Shown: positions 7,531 to 15,799, numbered from the stretch's first letter. The stretch: DNA of 64,000 bases from Sedimentitalea sp042687825 (GCF_042687825.1 NZ_JBHUQE010000005.1:1-64000), one strand, 5' to 3'. Made by a program: numbers and translations. The notes: generated by a model not told the origin, from the sequence alone.

Positions 7531-8649
7531 CTATTGCCGCGGCAATAGAGCAATGCGCCCATAGCGCAGAAAGAACCCGGCAAAGCCCAGCGCCCAGATC
7601 GCGCCGGACAGGTGGATCGGCAGCATCGGATCGCCAAACACGGGCGCGATCACCCGCAGCGCCGCGCCCAGATGCACGGCGCCCAGGATCGCGACATCCA
7701 GTCCGTTGCCGGCAATTGGCCGGTTCGCATGGCCCAAAACCGCCCGGATCATCACGATCATCGTCATGCCGCCCACCGCTCCGGCGCCGACCGCATGCGC
7801 CACCTGAATCTCATCCACCCCCGATCCCAGGGTCTGGGCGGCGATCAGGGCAAAGGACACGGGCAGCCATGCATAGCCCATATGCAGCGCCAGCAGCAGC
7901 GGCTCGGCGGCCACCGACCAGGCTTTCCAGCGGGCCAGCCGCAATGCCAGCAGCACCGCCGCCAGCAGCGCCAGACCGCCAGTGACCAACTGGTCCGGCA
8001 GCACGATCCAGCCAAGCACCGCAGCGATCGCCGCGCCCATCGCCACCGCGTCGAACCTGCCAAAGACGGGAATGCCCGGCGTATGCCCGCGCGCTTTCAG
8101 CCAGTTGCGGCTGAAAGCCGGGGTGACCCGCCCGCCGACCAGCGTGATCAGAATCAGCGCCAGACCGAATCCCGCCCGCTGCGCCAATGCCTCGTGACCG
8201 GCCAGAAACAGCGCATCCGCACCTGCGAACAGCCAGACCAGCGCCGCCACCGGCAGGTTCCGGCGATTGCCCCCGGCCCAGATCTCGCGGCTGGCCAGCG
8301 CCGCCAGGGCCACCGGAAAGCCCAGCGCCAGCGCTGCCTGCAGCGCGCCGGCCGGCATCAGCGCCAGACCGGCCCGACCGGCCAGCCACAGCGCCAGCAG
8401 CCCGACCAGCGGCGCGCCGCGCAGCGCCGCCCGCCCGGTCCAGTTGGGGATCGCCGTCAACAGAAACCCGCCCAGCGCCAGACTGAGATAGCCAAACAGC
8501 ATCTCGTGCCGGTGCCAGCGCAGCCCGTCGGCGGGCAAGGCCAGATCGACGCCCGAATACAGCAGCAGCCAGATAGGGATCACCAGCGCGGCGAACAGGC
8601 CGGCGACGGGAAAGAACAGACGATAGGCGCCGGTGATCAGGATATGCAT
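7531..8649 (-). CDS. NnrS family membrane protein
   Basis: A 372-residue polytopic membrane protein with about twelve hydrophobic segments. The N-terminus (YRLFFPVAGLFAAL), the WHRHEMLFGY motif near residue 45 and GGRVTPAFSRNWL near residue 170 are characteristic of NnrS, a haem/copper-containing inner-membrane protein linked to nitric-oxide tolerance in Rhodobacter. The conserved histidines are visible. No nitrite or NO reductase gene lies in the window and I found no NnrR/FNR box just upstream, so the link to denitrification here is inferred from the family only. Confidence 0.85.
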   Translation of the reverse strand: MHILITGAYRLFFPVAGLFAALVIPIWLLLYSGVDLALPADGLRWHRHEMLFGYLSLALGGFLLTAIPNWTGRAALRGAPLVGLLALWLAGRAGLALMPAGALQAALALGFPVALAALASREIWAGGNRRNLPVAALVWLFAGADALFLAGHEALAQRAGFGLALILITLVGGRVTPAFSRNWLKARGHTPGIPVFGRFDAVAMGAAIAAVLGWIVLPDQLVTGGLALLAAVLLALRLARWKAWSVAAEPLLLALHMGYAWLPVSFALIAAQTLGSGVDEIQVAHAVGAGAVGGMTMIVMIRAVLGHANRPIAGNGLDVAILGAVHLGAALRVIAPVFGDPMLPIHLSGAIWALGFAGFFLRYGRIALLPRQ

Positions 8650-8782
8650 GGGTAGGCCTTTCTGCCGGTGGGCGGCCTGCCCCCGCGCCCGCAGAGGCCA
8701 ACCACGAGACTGCCTATTGTGCTGACCGGGCCGCGTCAATATTCTGCACTGCAACAAGACTTGACCCAAAGGATGTTATCCC

Positions 8783-9205
8783 GTGACCAATTCCGCCGCC
8801 AACGTACTCAGCGCACAGGATTGCCTGGTCGCGCTGATGATCGCTGTTTCCGCTTCAGACGAAAACATGCGCACCGCCGAACTGGTCAAGATCCAGTCGG
8901 CGGTCAACATGCTGCCGGTCTTTGCCGAGTACGACATCGACCGGATCAAGGCCACGGCCCAGGTCGTGTTCGACCTGTTCGAACAGGAAGACGGGCTGGA
9001 TGCGCTGTTCGGACTGATCCGTGACAATCTGCCGGAACGGCTGTTCGAAACCGCCTATGCGCTGGCCTGCGACGTCGCCGCCGCCGATGGCGCGCTGGCC
9101 GAGCCGGAACTGCGCCTGCTCGAGGAAATGCGTTACGAGTTGGACATCGACCGCCTGCATGCCGCCGCCATTGAGCGCGGCGCCCGGGCACGACACGTGA
9201 CCTGA
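8783..9205 (+). CDS. TerB-like tellurite resistance domain protein
   Basis: A 140-residue all-helical acidic protein. The layout QDCLVALMIAVSASDENMRTAELVKI followed later by ACDVAAADGALAEPELRLLEEM is the duplicated D-x-x-x-x-x-E metal-site pattern of TerB/DjlA-like domains. These are cytoplasmic proteins often tied to envelope stress or tellurite phenotypes; no other ter gene is nearby, so the name should be read as a fold assignment. Divergent from the NnrS gene. A 7-bp-arm hairpin (9212-9233) follows the stop. Confidence 0.78.
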   Translation: MTNSAANVLSAQDCLVALMIAVSASDENMRTAELVKIQSAVNMLPVFAEYDIDRIKATAQVVFDLFEQEDGLDALFGLIRDNLPERLFETAYALACDVAAADGALAEPELRLLEEMRYELDIDRLHAAAIERGARARHVT

Positions 9206-9211
9206 TATCAT

Positions 9212-9233
9212 AGCCGGCACCGTCTGGCCGGCT
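9212..9233 (+). terminator. Hairpin after the TerB gene, no T-tract
   Basis: AGCCGGC and GCCGGCT pair perfectly around an eight-base loop starting seven bases after the stop codon. No run of T follows, so it may protect or pause rather than terminate by itself. Confidence 0.35.
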
Positions 9234-9402
9234 CTGCGGCAGTGCCCATGATCGTTGGCGAAAAATCGCCGAACCGCACGCTGTGCCGCGCTTGGAAATC
9301 GCCCTGTCCCTCCTATATCAGGTGCGTTCGGACAAGCGCGCCGAGCAGCGCGCGGTCCGGATATCCGATTACCGGAATCAACCCTTTTGGGAGTTTACGA
9401 TC

Positions 9403-10014
9403 ATGTTGAGAACGTCTGCCATCGCACTTGCCATCGCCACCACAGCCGGCATGGCCCAAGCAGCAGGGCCCGCAGCCCCCGAACCGGCCTTTGCCGCCCC
9501 GACGGCGCGGTCCTGGGAAGGCGGATATGTCGGTGGTCAACTCGGCTATGCCTACAGCGAATTCGACCTGAACAGCAACAGCCTCAGCAATTTCGACAAG
9601 GACAGCGTCAGCGGCGGTATCACTGCCGGTTATCTCTGGGCGCTCGGCCAGGGCTGGTACATGGGTCCGGAATTCCAGTACGACTGGGCCGACCTGTCCG
9701 TGACCGACAACACTTCGGGGCAAACGGCGACCTTTGACGGTATCGCCCGGCTCAAGTTGATTGCCGGTTATGAACTGGGCAATGGCCTGCTGTATGGAAC
9801 CGCCGGTTTTGCCTATGCCGATTTCGACAATGTCGGCTCGATCATCGACATCGACAAGAACAGCTATGTGGTCGGTATCGGCTATGACTGGCGCGTTACC
9901 GACGAATGGACCGTGGGTGCGGAATATCTGTACCACAATTTCGACAGCGTCGGATCGGCGGGTGGCGACATTGACCTGAATACGATCCAGCTGCGGGCGG
10001 CGTACCGCTTTTGA
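9403..10014 (+). CDS. Outer-membrane beta-barrel protein (Omp25/OmpW-like porin family)
   Basis: A 203-residue protein with a signal peptide (cleaved after MAQA, about residue 20). The mature chain has alternating strands WEGGYVGGQLGYAYSEFD, SGGITAGYLWALG, LIAGYELGNGLLYGTAGFAYADF, YVVGIGYDWRV and ends LRAAYRF with a terminal phenylalanine, the outer-membrane insertion signal. This is the alphaproteobacterial Omp25/31-type eight-strand barrel. The ATG at 9403 has GGGAG about nine bases upstream. A structural or adhesive role is usual for the family; pore activity is unproven. Confidence 0.87.
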   Translation: MLRTSAIALAIATTAGMAQAAGPAAPEPAFAAPTARSWEGGYVGGQLGYAYSEFDLNSNSLSNFDKDSVSGGITAGYLWALGQGWYMGPEFQYDWADLSVTDNTSGQTATFDGIARLKLIAGYELGNGLLYGTAGFAYADFDNVGSIIDIDKNSYVVGIGYDWRVTDEWTVGAEYLYHNFDSVGSAGGDIDLNTIQLRAAYRF

Positions 10015-10141
10015 TCCCGTGAGACTGCGAGACGGCGCTGGGCGTGCCAAGCCCGGCGCCGGTTCGATCATTGCCATTGTGGCGCCTTGCCGCAATGGCC
10101 TTTCGTGGCCCTTGCCGCAAGCGAACGGCCACGGAAACCCG

Positions 10142-11638
10142 TCAGTTGCCGTATAACATACCCCAGCGTTCGATCATTTGCTGCTGCAACCTCTTGGCCC
10201 GCCGGTTCCAGCCTCGCGCGCCCTGGGGTCGTTCGCGATCGGCCCGCCGCAACTGCGATCGCGCCCGCGTATCGGCGGCAAAGATGGCAAAGGCCAGTTC
10301 GGTTCCGTCCTCGGCCACCATGTAGCCACCCAGTCCGGAAACGAAATTCAGCGTTCCGGTCTTGGCGTTCACCGAAATGGGGTGGGACCGGTTGACCCGG
10401 CCCTTTGCGTCGCGCAGCCCAAACGGTTTCAGCAGCGGCCCCAGCACGTCCTGTTTGCGCGCCTGAACCAGGGCCCCGACCAGATCCTGCGCGGTCATCC
10501 GCGACGCGGCACCCAGGCCCGAATGGTCGACCAGGCGGGTTCCTGTCATACCGAACCGGCCAGCGGCCCAACGACTCATCTCGGCCGCCGAATCGGCCAG
10601 CGAAGCGGGCCGCTTGCCGCGCGCGACAGTGGTCGACAGGCCGACCATCTCGGCGGTCAGGTTGTTCGAGTATTTCAGCATGTCCTTGAGGATCGGCCGC
10701 AGCGGGGTGCTGTGGTGCTGCACCAGAGTCCGGGCCTCGCCGGGCAGACGCACGGCGATCCGGGCCGGTTTCAGAACGATCCCGTGCGACCGGGCCATGG
10801 TGGCAAAGACATCGCCGGCATAGGCCCCCGGTTTGCGCACCGGCAACCAGCGCGCCCCGCCCTTGCCCAGCGCCTTGCTGGCCACCGTCCACTGGTCGCT
10901 GCCCTGCTGATCGGCATAGGTATAGACAGGCAGGTTGCGCCGCACCACTTTCATCCGCGCCATGGCGACGTCTGGGCGATACCGTCCGGTGCGCGCATCC
11001 ATGGTCACGGCATAGCGCTTGCCCGCCAGCCGCCATTCGAAATGCACCCGGTTGAAATTCAGCGCCAGCCCCGAAACCGCCGGGCTATAGCCCACGTGGT
11101 CGGGCTGTTCCGGATCGATGCTGCGCACCACCGGTAGCGCGGCCTCGTAGACCAGGAAATCGCCGTGCACCTCGCGGATGCCAGTTTTCTTCAGGTCGGC
11201 GGCCATTGCCGCCAGATCGTCGGTATTCAGCGTCGGATCTCCGCCTCCGGCCAGGATCAGATCGCCCTTGAGAATACCGTTCTGCACCGGCCCGACGGCC
11301 ATGAGACGGGTTGTAAACCTGTGGTCGGCCCCCAGTGTTTCCAAGGCATAGAGCGCCGTCAGCGCCTTGGCGACGCTGGCAGGGGGCAGGCCCGTGGTGC
11401 CGCCCGCGGCCTCCAGTTCCAGACCGGTTTTCACATCCGCCACGGCACAGACCACCTGGCCGCTCAATCCGGATTTGGCGATCAACGCATCAATGCCGCC
11501 CGCCTGGCGCCGCACGAAATTCGCGCCCCGCATTTGCGGACGCAGCGACACTTGCGGCGGCCCGGCCTGCGCAGCACCCGCCGCAATCACGGCCCCAAGC
11601 CCCCCCAGTACGAAACGCCGTGTGCAGTATCTGTCCAT
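10142..11638 (-). CDS. dacB: D-alanyl-D-alanine carboxypeptidase/endopeptidase (PBP4 type)
   Basis: A 498-residue penicillin-binding protein of the DacB (S13) family that trims peptidoglycan peptides in the periplasm. All three active-site motifs are present: SVAK at 88-91, SNN at 324-326 and KTG at 426-428. The signal sequence starts MDRYCTRRFVLGG and resembles a twin-arginine signal. The large insert between the first two motifs (about residues 100-300) is the usual PBP4 accessory region. The C-terminus is arginine rich. It lies downstream of nadD on the same strand with a 116-base gap. Confidence 0.93.
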   Translation of the reverse strand: MDRYCTRRFVLGGLGAVIAAGAAQAGPPQVSLRPQMRGANFVRRQAGGIDALIAKSGLSGQVVCAVADVKTGLELEAAGGTTGLPPASVAKALTALYALETLGADHRFTTRLMAVGPVQNGILKGDLILAGGGDPTLNTDDLAAMAADLKKTGIREVHGDFLVYEAALPVVRSIDPEQPDHVGYSPAVSGLALNFNRVHFEWRLAGKRYAVTMDARTGRYRPDVAMARMKVVRRNLPVYTYADQQGSDQWTVASKALGKGGARWLPVRKPGAYAGDVFATMARSHGIVLKPARIAVRLPGEARTLVQHHSTPLRPILKDMLKYSNNLTAEMVGLSTTVARGKRPASLADSAAEMSRWAAGRFGMTGTRLVDHSGLGAASRMTAQDLVGALVQARKQDVLGPLLKPFGLRDAKGRVNRSHPISVNAKTGTLNFVSGLGGYMVAEDGTELAFAIFAADTRARSQLRRADRERPQGARGWNRRAKRLQQQMIERWGMLYGN

Positions 11639-11754
11639 GTGCTTTCCGTCATCCTGGTCGGTCTGCGCCGACCCCCGTCACGCGTTCGCCGCAGGTTTAC
11701 TAAACCGCAGCTTGCAGGCGCAGACAACCTTCCGGGGCGTGTCTTAACAAACTG

Positions 11755-12384
11755 TTACCGCACCACCGTAGACCATTTTTCCCCGGCCCGGATCGCGGTC
11801 GAACTGAGATCGCTCATCGGCACGTTGACGAAACACCAGGCCGGTGCCGGCGCCATGGCCAGCGCGTGACTGGCAATGCCGGCGATCCGGTCGCGGCGAT
11901 AGAGTCGCGCCGCCGGCGACATCCGCGCGCTGATCCGCTGGCCGGGCCTGGCCAGCACCCCCAAGGGCACGCTTTGGGCGATCCGTCGCCAGTTGCGCCA
12001 GCGATGGAACTGCGCCAGGTTGTCCGCCCCCATCAGCCACACGAACCGCACGCCAGGATACAGAGCCTGCAATTGCGCCACGGTATCGGCCGTCGCGCGG
12101 GTACCCAGCCGCGCCTCGATATCGGTCACCTGCACCCGCGGGTGGGTAACCAGCGCGCGGGCCGCCGCGATGCGCGCCGCCATCGGCGCCGGACCGCGCG
12201 TTTTCAGCAGATTGCCGGGACTGACCAGCCACCAGACCCGGTCCAGCCCGAAGCGTTTGAGCGCCTCGCGCGACACATGCACGTGCCCCGCATGCGGCGG
12301 ATCAAAGGACCCGCCGAACAGGCCCACGCGCATGCCCGCCCGCGCCACCGGAAACCCGACACCGACCACCGCTTCATCCCGCAT
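11755..12384 (-). CDS. nadD: Nicotinate-nucleotide adenylyltransferase
   Basis: A 209-residue nucleotidyltransferase that forms nicotinate adenine dinucleotide from NaMN and ATP in NAD synthesis. It has the T/HxGH motif in GLFGGSFDPPHAGHVH (about residues 21-36), the WLVSPGNLLK segment and the C-terminal SSTAIR signature. I chose the ATG at 12384 because roseobacter homologues carry a short extension before the MRVGLFGG core; the internal ATG at 12333 is the alternative. Divergent from ettA. The C-terminus ends at a TAACA-AAC-TGTTA inverted repeat that overlaps the stop codon. Confidence 0.9.
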   Translation of the reverse strand: MRDEAVVGVGFPVARAGMRVGLFGGSFDPPHAGHVHVSREALKRFGLDRVWWLVSPGNLLKTRGPAPMAARIAAARALVTHPRVQVTDIEARLGTRATADTVAQLQALYPGVRFVWLMGADNLAQFHRWRNWRRIAQSVPLGVLARPGQRISARMSPAARLYRRDRIAGIASHALAMAPAPAWCFVNVPMSDLSSTAIRAGEKWSTVVR

Positions 12385-12448
12385 TGCTCTTTCAACCGCC
12401 CTTGGATAGACCACCGGCGTCGCAGCGCACAAGCAGGAGAGCACTGAA

Positions 12449-14098
12449 ATGGCCGCCTACCAGTACGTCTATCACATGCAAGGGGTCTCCAAGACCTATC
12501 CGGGTGGCAAAAAGTGTTTCGAAAACATCCACCTGTCCTTTCTGCCCGGCGTCAAGATCGGCGTCGTCGGCGTCAACGGCGCCGGCAAATCCACCCTGAT
12601 GAAGATCATGGCCGGACTGGACACCGATTTCACCGGCGAGGCCTGGGCCGCCGAGGGCGCCAAGGTCGGCTATCTGCCGCAGGAACCGCAGCTGGACGAG
12701 TCCCTGAGCGTGCGCGAGAACGTCATGCTGGGGGTCGCGCCGAAAAAGGCCATTCTCGACCGCTATAACGAACTGGCGATGAACTATTCCGACGAGACCG
12801 CCGACGAGATGGCGCAATTGCAGGATCGGATCGACGCCGAGAACCTGTGGGATCTGGACAGCCAGATCGATGTTTCGATGGAGGCGCTGCGCTGCCCGCC
12901 GGACGACGCCGACGTGACGACCCTGTCGGGTGGCGAACGCCGCCGGGTGGCACTGTGCAAGCTGCTGCTGGAAGCGCCCGACATGCTGCTTTTGGACGAA
13001 CCCACCAACCACCTGGACGCGGAAACCATCGCCTGGCTGCAACAGCACCTGATCGATTACAAGGGCACCATCCTGATCGTCACCCATGACCGCTATTTCC
13101 TGGACGACATCACCGGCTGGATCCTGGAACTGGACCGCGGCCGCGGCATTCCCTACGAGGGCAATTATTCCGCCTGGCTGGAACAAAAGGCCAAGCGGCT
13201 GGAACAAGAGGCCCGCGAGGACAAGTCCAAGCAGAAGACGCTGGAACGGGAACTGGAATGGATGCGCCAGGGCGCCAAGGCGCGCCAGGCCAAATCCAAG
13301 GCCCGGATCAAATCCTATAACGAAATGGCCGAACAGTCCGAGCGCGAAAAGCTGTCGCGCGCCCAGATCGTCATCCCCAACGGGCCGCGCCTGGGGTCAA
13401 AGGTGATCGAGGTCAACGGGCTGTCCAAACACATGGGCGACAAGCAGCTGATCGAAGGGCTGGATTTCTCGCTGCCGCCGGGCGGCATCGTCGGGGTGAT
13501 CGGCCCCAATGGCGCGGGCAAATCGACCCTGTTCAAGATGCTGACCGGGCAGGAAAAACCCGATGCGGGTACCGTCGAATACGGCGACACCGTCGATCTC
13601 AGCTATGTCGACCAGTCCCGCGACGACCTGAAACCGGACGATACCGTCTGGCAGGCGATCACCGGCGGTGCCGAACTGATCCAGCTGGGCGATGCCGAGG
13701 TCAATTCGCGCGCCTATTGCAGCTCGTTCAACTTCAAGGGCGGCGATCAGCAGAAAAAGGTCGGGCTGCTGTCGGGCGGCGAACGCAACCGCGTGCACAT
13801 GGCGCGGCTGCTGAAAGAGGGCGGCAACGTGCTGCTGCTGGACGAACCGACCAACGATCTGGATGTGGAAACCCTGCGCGCGCTCGAAGACGCGCTGGTC
13901 GATTTCGCCGGCTGCGCCGTGGTGATTTCGCATGACCGGTTTTTCCTGGACCGCATCTGCACCCATATCCTGGCGTTTGAAGGCGACGCCCATGTGGAAT
14001 GGTTCGAGGGCAATTTCGAGGATTACGAGGAAGACAAGAAACGGCGGCTGGGTGACGTCGAACCCAAGCGCATGAAATTCAAGAAGTTCACCCGTTAG
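12449..14098 (+). CDS. ettA: Energy-dependent translational throttle protein EttA (ABC-F)
   Basis: A 549-residue ABC-F ATPase with two nucleotide-binding domains and no membrane segment. Walker A motifs are GVNGAGKST near residue 42 and GPNGAGKST near residue 351; signature LSGGERRRVA and LSGGERNRVH follow, each with LLLDEPTN Walker B. The inter-domain linker (about 250-310) is lysine and arginine rich and coiled-coil forming. EttA binds the ribosomal E site and gates the first elongation step according to ATP/ADP. The length matches the family. The ATG has AGGAGA ten bases upstream. Confidence 0.95.
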   Translation: MAAYQYVYHMQGVSKTYPGGKKCFENIHLSFLPGVKIGVVGVNGAGKSTLMKIMAGLDTDFTGEAWAAEGAKVGYLPQEPQLDESLSVRENVMLGVAPKKAILDRYNELAMNYSDETADEMAQLQDRIDAENLWDLDSQIDVSMEALRCPPDDADVTTLSGGERRRVALCKLLLEAPDMLLLDEPTNHLDAETIAWLQQHLIDYKGTILIVTHDRYFLDDITGWILELDRGRGIPYEGNYSAWLEQKAKRLEQEAREDKSKQKTLERELEWMRQGAKARQAKSKARIKSYNEMAEQSEREKLSRAQIVIPNGPRLGSKVIEVNGLSKHMGDKQLIEGLDFSLPPGGIVGVIGPNGAGKSTLFKMLTGQEKPDAGTVEYGDTVDLSYVDQSRDDLKPDDTVWQAITGGAELIQLGDAEVNSRAYCSSFNFKGGDQQKKVGLLSGGERNRVHMARLLKEGGNVLLLDEPTNDLDVETLRALEDALVDFAGCAVVISHDRFFLDRICTHILAFEGDAHVEWFEGNFEDYEEDKKRRLGDVEPKRMKFKKFTR

Positions 14099-14201
14099 GG
14101 TGGGCTTCTTGAATTCCGCGTGGGTTCGACGGGTGCGCGAAAGCGTTTGCGCAGCAAATGCGGGCGTACACGTCGAATCGTGTATGTTGGCACCTGATTT
14201 A

Positions 14202-14230
14202 TTGACTCCCCACACCAGAACTACTATATT
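14202..14230 (+). promoter_or_regulatory. Near-consensus sigma-70 promoter with GANTC in the -35
   Basis: TTGACT (14202-14207) and TATATT (14225-14230) are separated by exactly 17 bases. The -35 overlaps GACTC (14204-14208), a CcrM-type GANTC methylation site. Predicted transcription start is about 14237, giving the structured transcript that follows. Confidence 0.65.
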
Positions 14231-14517
14231 TTGTGGCGGCAGCGGAAGGTTGAAAAACTACCGTGTGGTGGACAAGCCGGTCTCTCGGCGTAGAGCATCC
14301 CGCGAATCTACCCCGAAACTGCAGGCGCTTAGCGGTGCTATGTCGGTCCCTAGCTCGGATTGGCTAAGGTGGTCCGACAACCATGTTGTCGGGTGACCGC
14401 CGAAAGGCAGCTCCAAGTGATCATAGGAGCACGCCAAACCGCCGTTATAGGGGCGGTATAAAAGTACTGAGCGAACTATAACGCTCATCCGGATGGGCAT
14501 CGCTAGAGGCTAACTCA

Positions 14518-14613
14518 ATGCGGTTCACATTCAAGGTGAAAGGGCGAGTGACCTATTCCGACATTGTCGGAACTTTGGCTCTCTTGCTGACGATTATCGG
14601 CTTAGTGCTGTAA
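14518..14613 (+). CDS. 31-residue single-span membrane peptide, hypothetical
   Basis: A short frame inside the structured transcript. The peptide has a basic N-terminus (MRFTFKVKGR) followed by one hydrophobic span from about residue 16 to the end (IVGTLALLLTIIGLVL). AGAGG ends eight bases before the ATG, and the stop codon lies four bases before the terminator stem, so the frame fits its transcription unit closely. A small inner-membrane protein or type I toxin-like peptide is possible; neither is shown. Too short for homology by eye. Confidence 0.45.
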   Translation: MRFTFKVKGRVTYSDIVGTLALLLTIIGLVL

Positions 14614-14617
14614 CGTT

Positions 14618-14643
14618 GGGCGGTCTTCGGACCGCCCTTTCTT
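14618..14643 (+). terminator. Rho-independent terminator
   Basis: GGGCGGTC pairs perfectly with GACCGCCC around a TTCG tetraloop and is followed by TTTCTT. It closes the transcription unit that starts near 14237. Confidence 0.92.
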
Positions 14644-14649
14644 CATTAA

Positions 14650-15119
14650 TACACCCAAGCGCCCGACCGCAGGTCGGAGGCCGTCTTGCAATGGGTGAAG
14701 GCGTCAAGCAATCGGTCCAGAGGAGCGATTGCAGCCGGAACGGGGACCTTTTGAGGCCGGAGAGGGCGTAGCCCCGGGGGTGACCCAGTCGCGCCCGCCG
14801 ACGCACCAAAGATGCGCCGATCAATAGATGGCACGCCTTCGGCGTGACGGGGCGGTCTCTCGTGCACTGATACTCTATGCACTGTCGACAGGCGATTGTT
14901 AGCAATCGCAGAGAGACGGGCGCGGCGAAAATGCGGGGCGTTTCCGCTGGGGTGAAATACCCGACCGGGCCGAACCCGGTCGACCGCTCGTTCAGTGCGG
15001 CGCTAGACACTGCCGGCTGCGCGGACGCTCAGACCCTTCGCAGATTTTGGCGAACAGACGCGCGGCCTGTGACCATGCTATTCTGGCGCCACCACAACCC
15101 GCGACACAGGACATCCCCG
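14650..15119. other. Gene-free repeat-bearing region before the DUF4157 gene
   Basis: No credible protein gene. The region is full of hairpins: CACCCA/TGGGTG (14652-14697) enclosing CCGACC-GCA-GGTCGG (14663-14677), GCAATCG/CGATTGC with an 11-base loop (14708-14732), and GCGATTG-TTAG-CAATCGC (14892-14909). A segment at 14742-14762 matches one near 212. A minus frame from 14882 to 14646 encodes an arginine and proline rich peptide sharing LRPLRPQKVP with a minus frame near 210; I take both as traces of a dispersed repeat. The promoter of the DUF4157 gene should lie at the right end. Confidence 0.5.
14742..14762. repeat. Dispersed repeat segment, second copy of 212-232
   Basis: These 21 bases match 212-232 at all but two positions (GGGGACCTTTTG is identical, then GG.CGGAG). 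Flanking GC-rich sequence at both sites is similar in character but not alignable at length. Confidence 0.5.
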
Positions 15120-15494
15120 ATGAGCAAGGACTCCGTCAAGGCCGTTGCCGAGACCCAGAGCGGCAAGAAGGCAAGCATCAGAAAATACCAGACCGAACCC
15201 GCCGACACCAAGGAACTGAAACTGCCCAAGGACGTGCGCGAAGGGCTCGAGGCTCATTTCAGCGGCGCCAAGCTGTCCAAGGTCCGCGTGCATATGGGCG
15301 GCAACATCAAGGAGGTCGGCAAGGAGTTGAAGGCCAAGGCATTCACCATCGGCCAGAACCTCTATGTCACCAAGTCAGGCGATGCCAAGAACAGCGAATT
15401 GCTGGCGCATGAACTGACCCACGTGATCCAGCAGGCCGGCGGCAAGATGCCAAAGAAAAGCAAACCCGGCACCGCCTTTGTCGCCAAGAAATAG
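15120..15494 (+). CDS. Solitary DUF4157 (eCIS core domain) protein
   Basis: A 124-residue, lysine-rich protein. After a charged 30-residue N-terminus it matches the DUF4157 domain: LPKDVREGLEAHFSGAKLSKVRVH, then KAKAFTIGQNLYV, then ELLAHELTHVIQQAGG. The zinc-metalloprotease-like HELTH motif is at residues 97-101. DUF4157 normally sits at the N-terminus of large effectors loaded in extracellular contractile injection systems or of polymorphic toxins. Here it is alone, without sheath, tube or baseplate genes nearby. It could be a minimal peptidase, an orphan remnant or a cargo adaptor. Surrounding DNA is repeat bearing, which suggests an acquired locus. Confidence 0.8.
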   Translation: MSKDSVKAVAETQSGKKASIRKYQTEPADTKELKLPKDVREGLEAHFSGAKLSKVRVHMGGNIKEVGKELKAKAFTIGQNLYVTKSGDAKNSELLAHELTHVIQQAGGKMPKKSKPGTAFVAKK

Positions 15495-15529
15495 CGGATT
15501 GGCGCAGGGCCTGCGTCAGGTGCGCGGAA

Positions 15530-15730
15530 TCAAAAGGCCTTGCCTTCCTTGACGCCCAGCTTGCGGAAGAGCATCGCCGCCGGGCAGAACCCGGTGATCG
15601 AGGACTGGATCAGGTTGGCGCCGATGAACACGGTGAACCACATCCACAGCGGCGAGACCAGCGCGGTCAGAACCACGCTGAGCAGAATCATGAAACCGGC
15701 GAACATCATTACGGTGCGATCGAGGGTCAT
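15530..15730 (-). CDS. DUF2892 (YgaP-type) inner-membrane protein
   Basis: A 66-residue protein with two membrane segments (VMMFAGFMILLSVVLTALV and MWFTVFIGANLIQSSI) followed by GFCPAAMLFRKLGVK, the conserved Cys-Pro motif of DUF2892/YgaP membrane domains, which are often linked to rhodanese and sulfide metabolism. The ATG at 15730 has AAGGA eight bases upstream. An ATTC-N8-GAAT palindrome lies 70-91 bases upstream, the type of site used by the persulfide sensor SqrR/BigR, so sulfide-responsive expression is likely. No sqr or rhodanese gene is in the window. Confidence 0.85.
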   Translation of the reverse strand: MTLDRTVMMFAGFMILLSVVLTALVSPLWMWFTVFIGANLIQSSITGFCPAAMLFRKLGVKEGKAF

Positions 15731-15799
15731 CTGGAATATCCTTTCCTGTCCGGCGGTACAGTTTCCGCCACATGCAGGACATATGGACTCTCTTTCTAA

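Larger units (their letters stand above)
14237..14645 (+). ncRNA. Unrecognised, densely hairpinned transcript (RNA or structured leader)
   Basis: Between the promoter at 14202 and the terminator at 14618 the plus strand contains a chain of perfect short stems: 14276-14289 (GCCG/CGGC), 14290-14311 (GTAGA/TCTAC), 14374-14392 (8-bp arms, CAT loop), 14399-14408 (GCC-GAAA-GGC, a GNRA tetraloop), 14410-14430 (GCTCC/GGAGC), 14438-14457 (ACCGCC/GGCGGT) and 14468-14487 (TGAGCG/CGCTCA). No long frame occupies it until a 31-codon peptide at 14518. I do not match it to tmRNA, RNase P, SRP, 6S or a riboswitch. It may be a regulatory RNA, or the leader of a small membrane peptide as in type I toxins. Confidence 0.5.

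Noticed and set aside
14122..14133. GGGTTCGACGGG resembles the 5' motif of tmRNA (GATTCGACGGG)
   Set aside because: No tRNA-like domain, no tag reading frame and no acceptor CCA segment nearby. It is part of a TTCGACG/CGTCGAA inverted repeat after ettA.
14646..14882. 78-codon minus-strand frame with LRPLRPQKVP
   Set aside because: Composition is unlike the window's proteins and part of it recurs at another locus in gene-free DNA, which fits a repeat rather than a gene.
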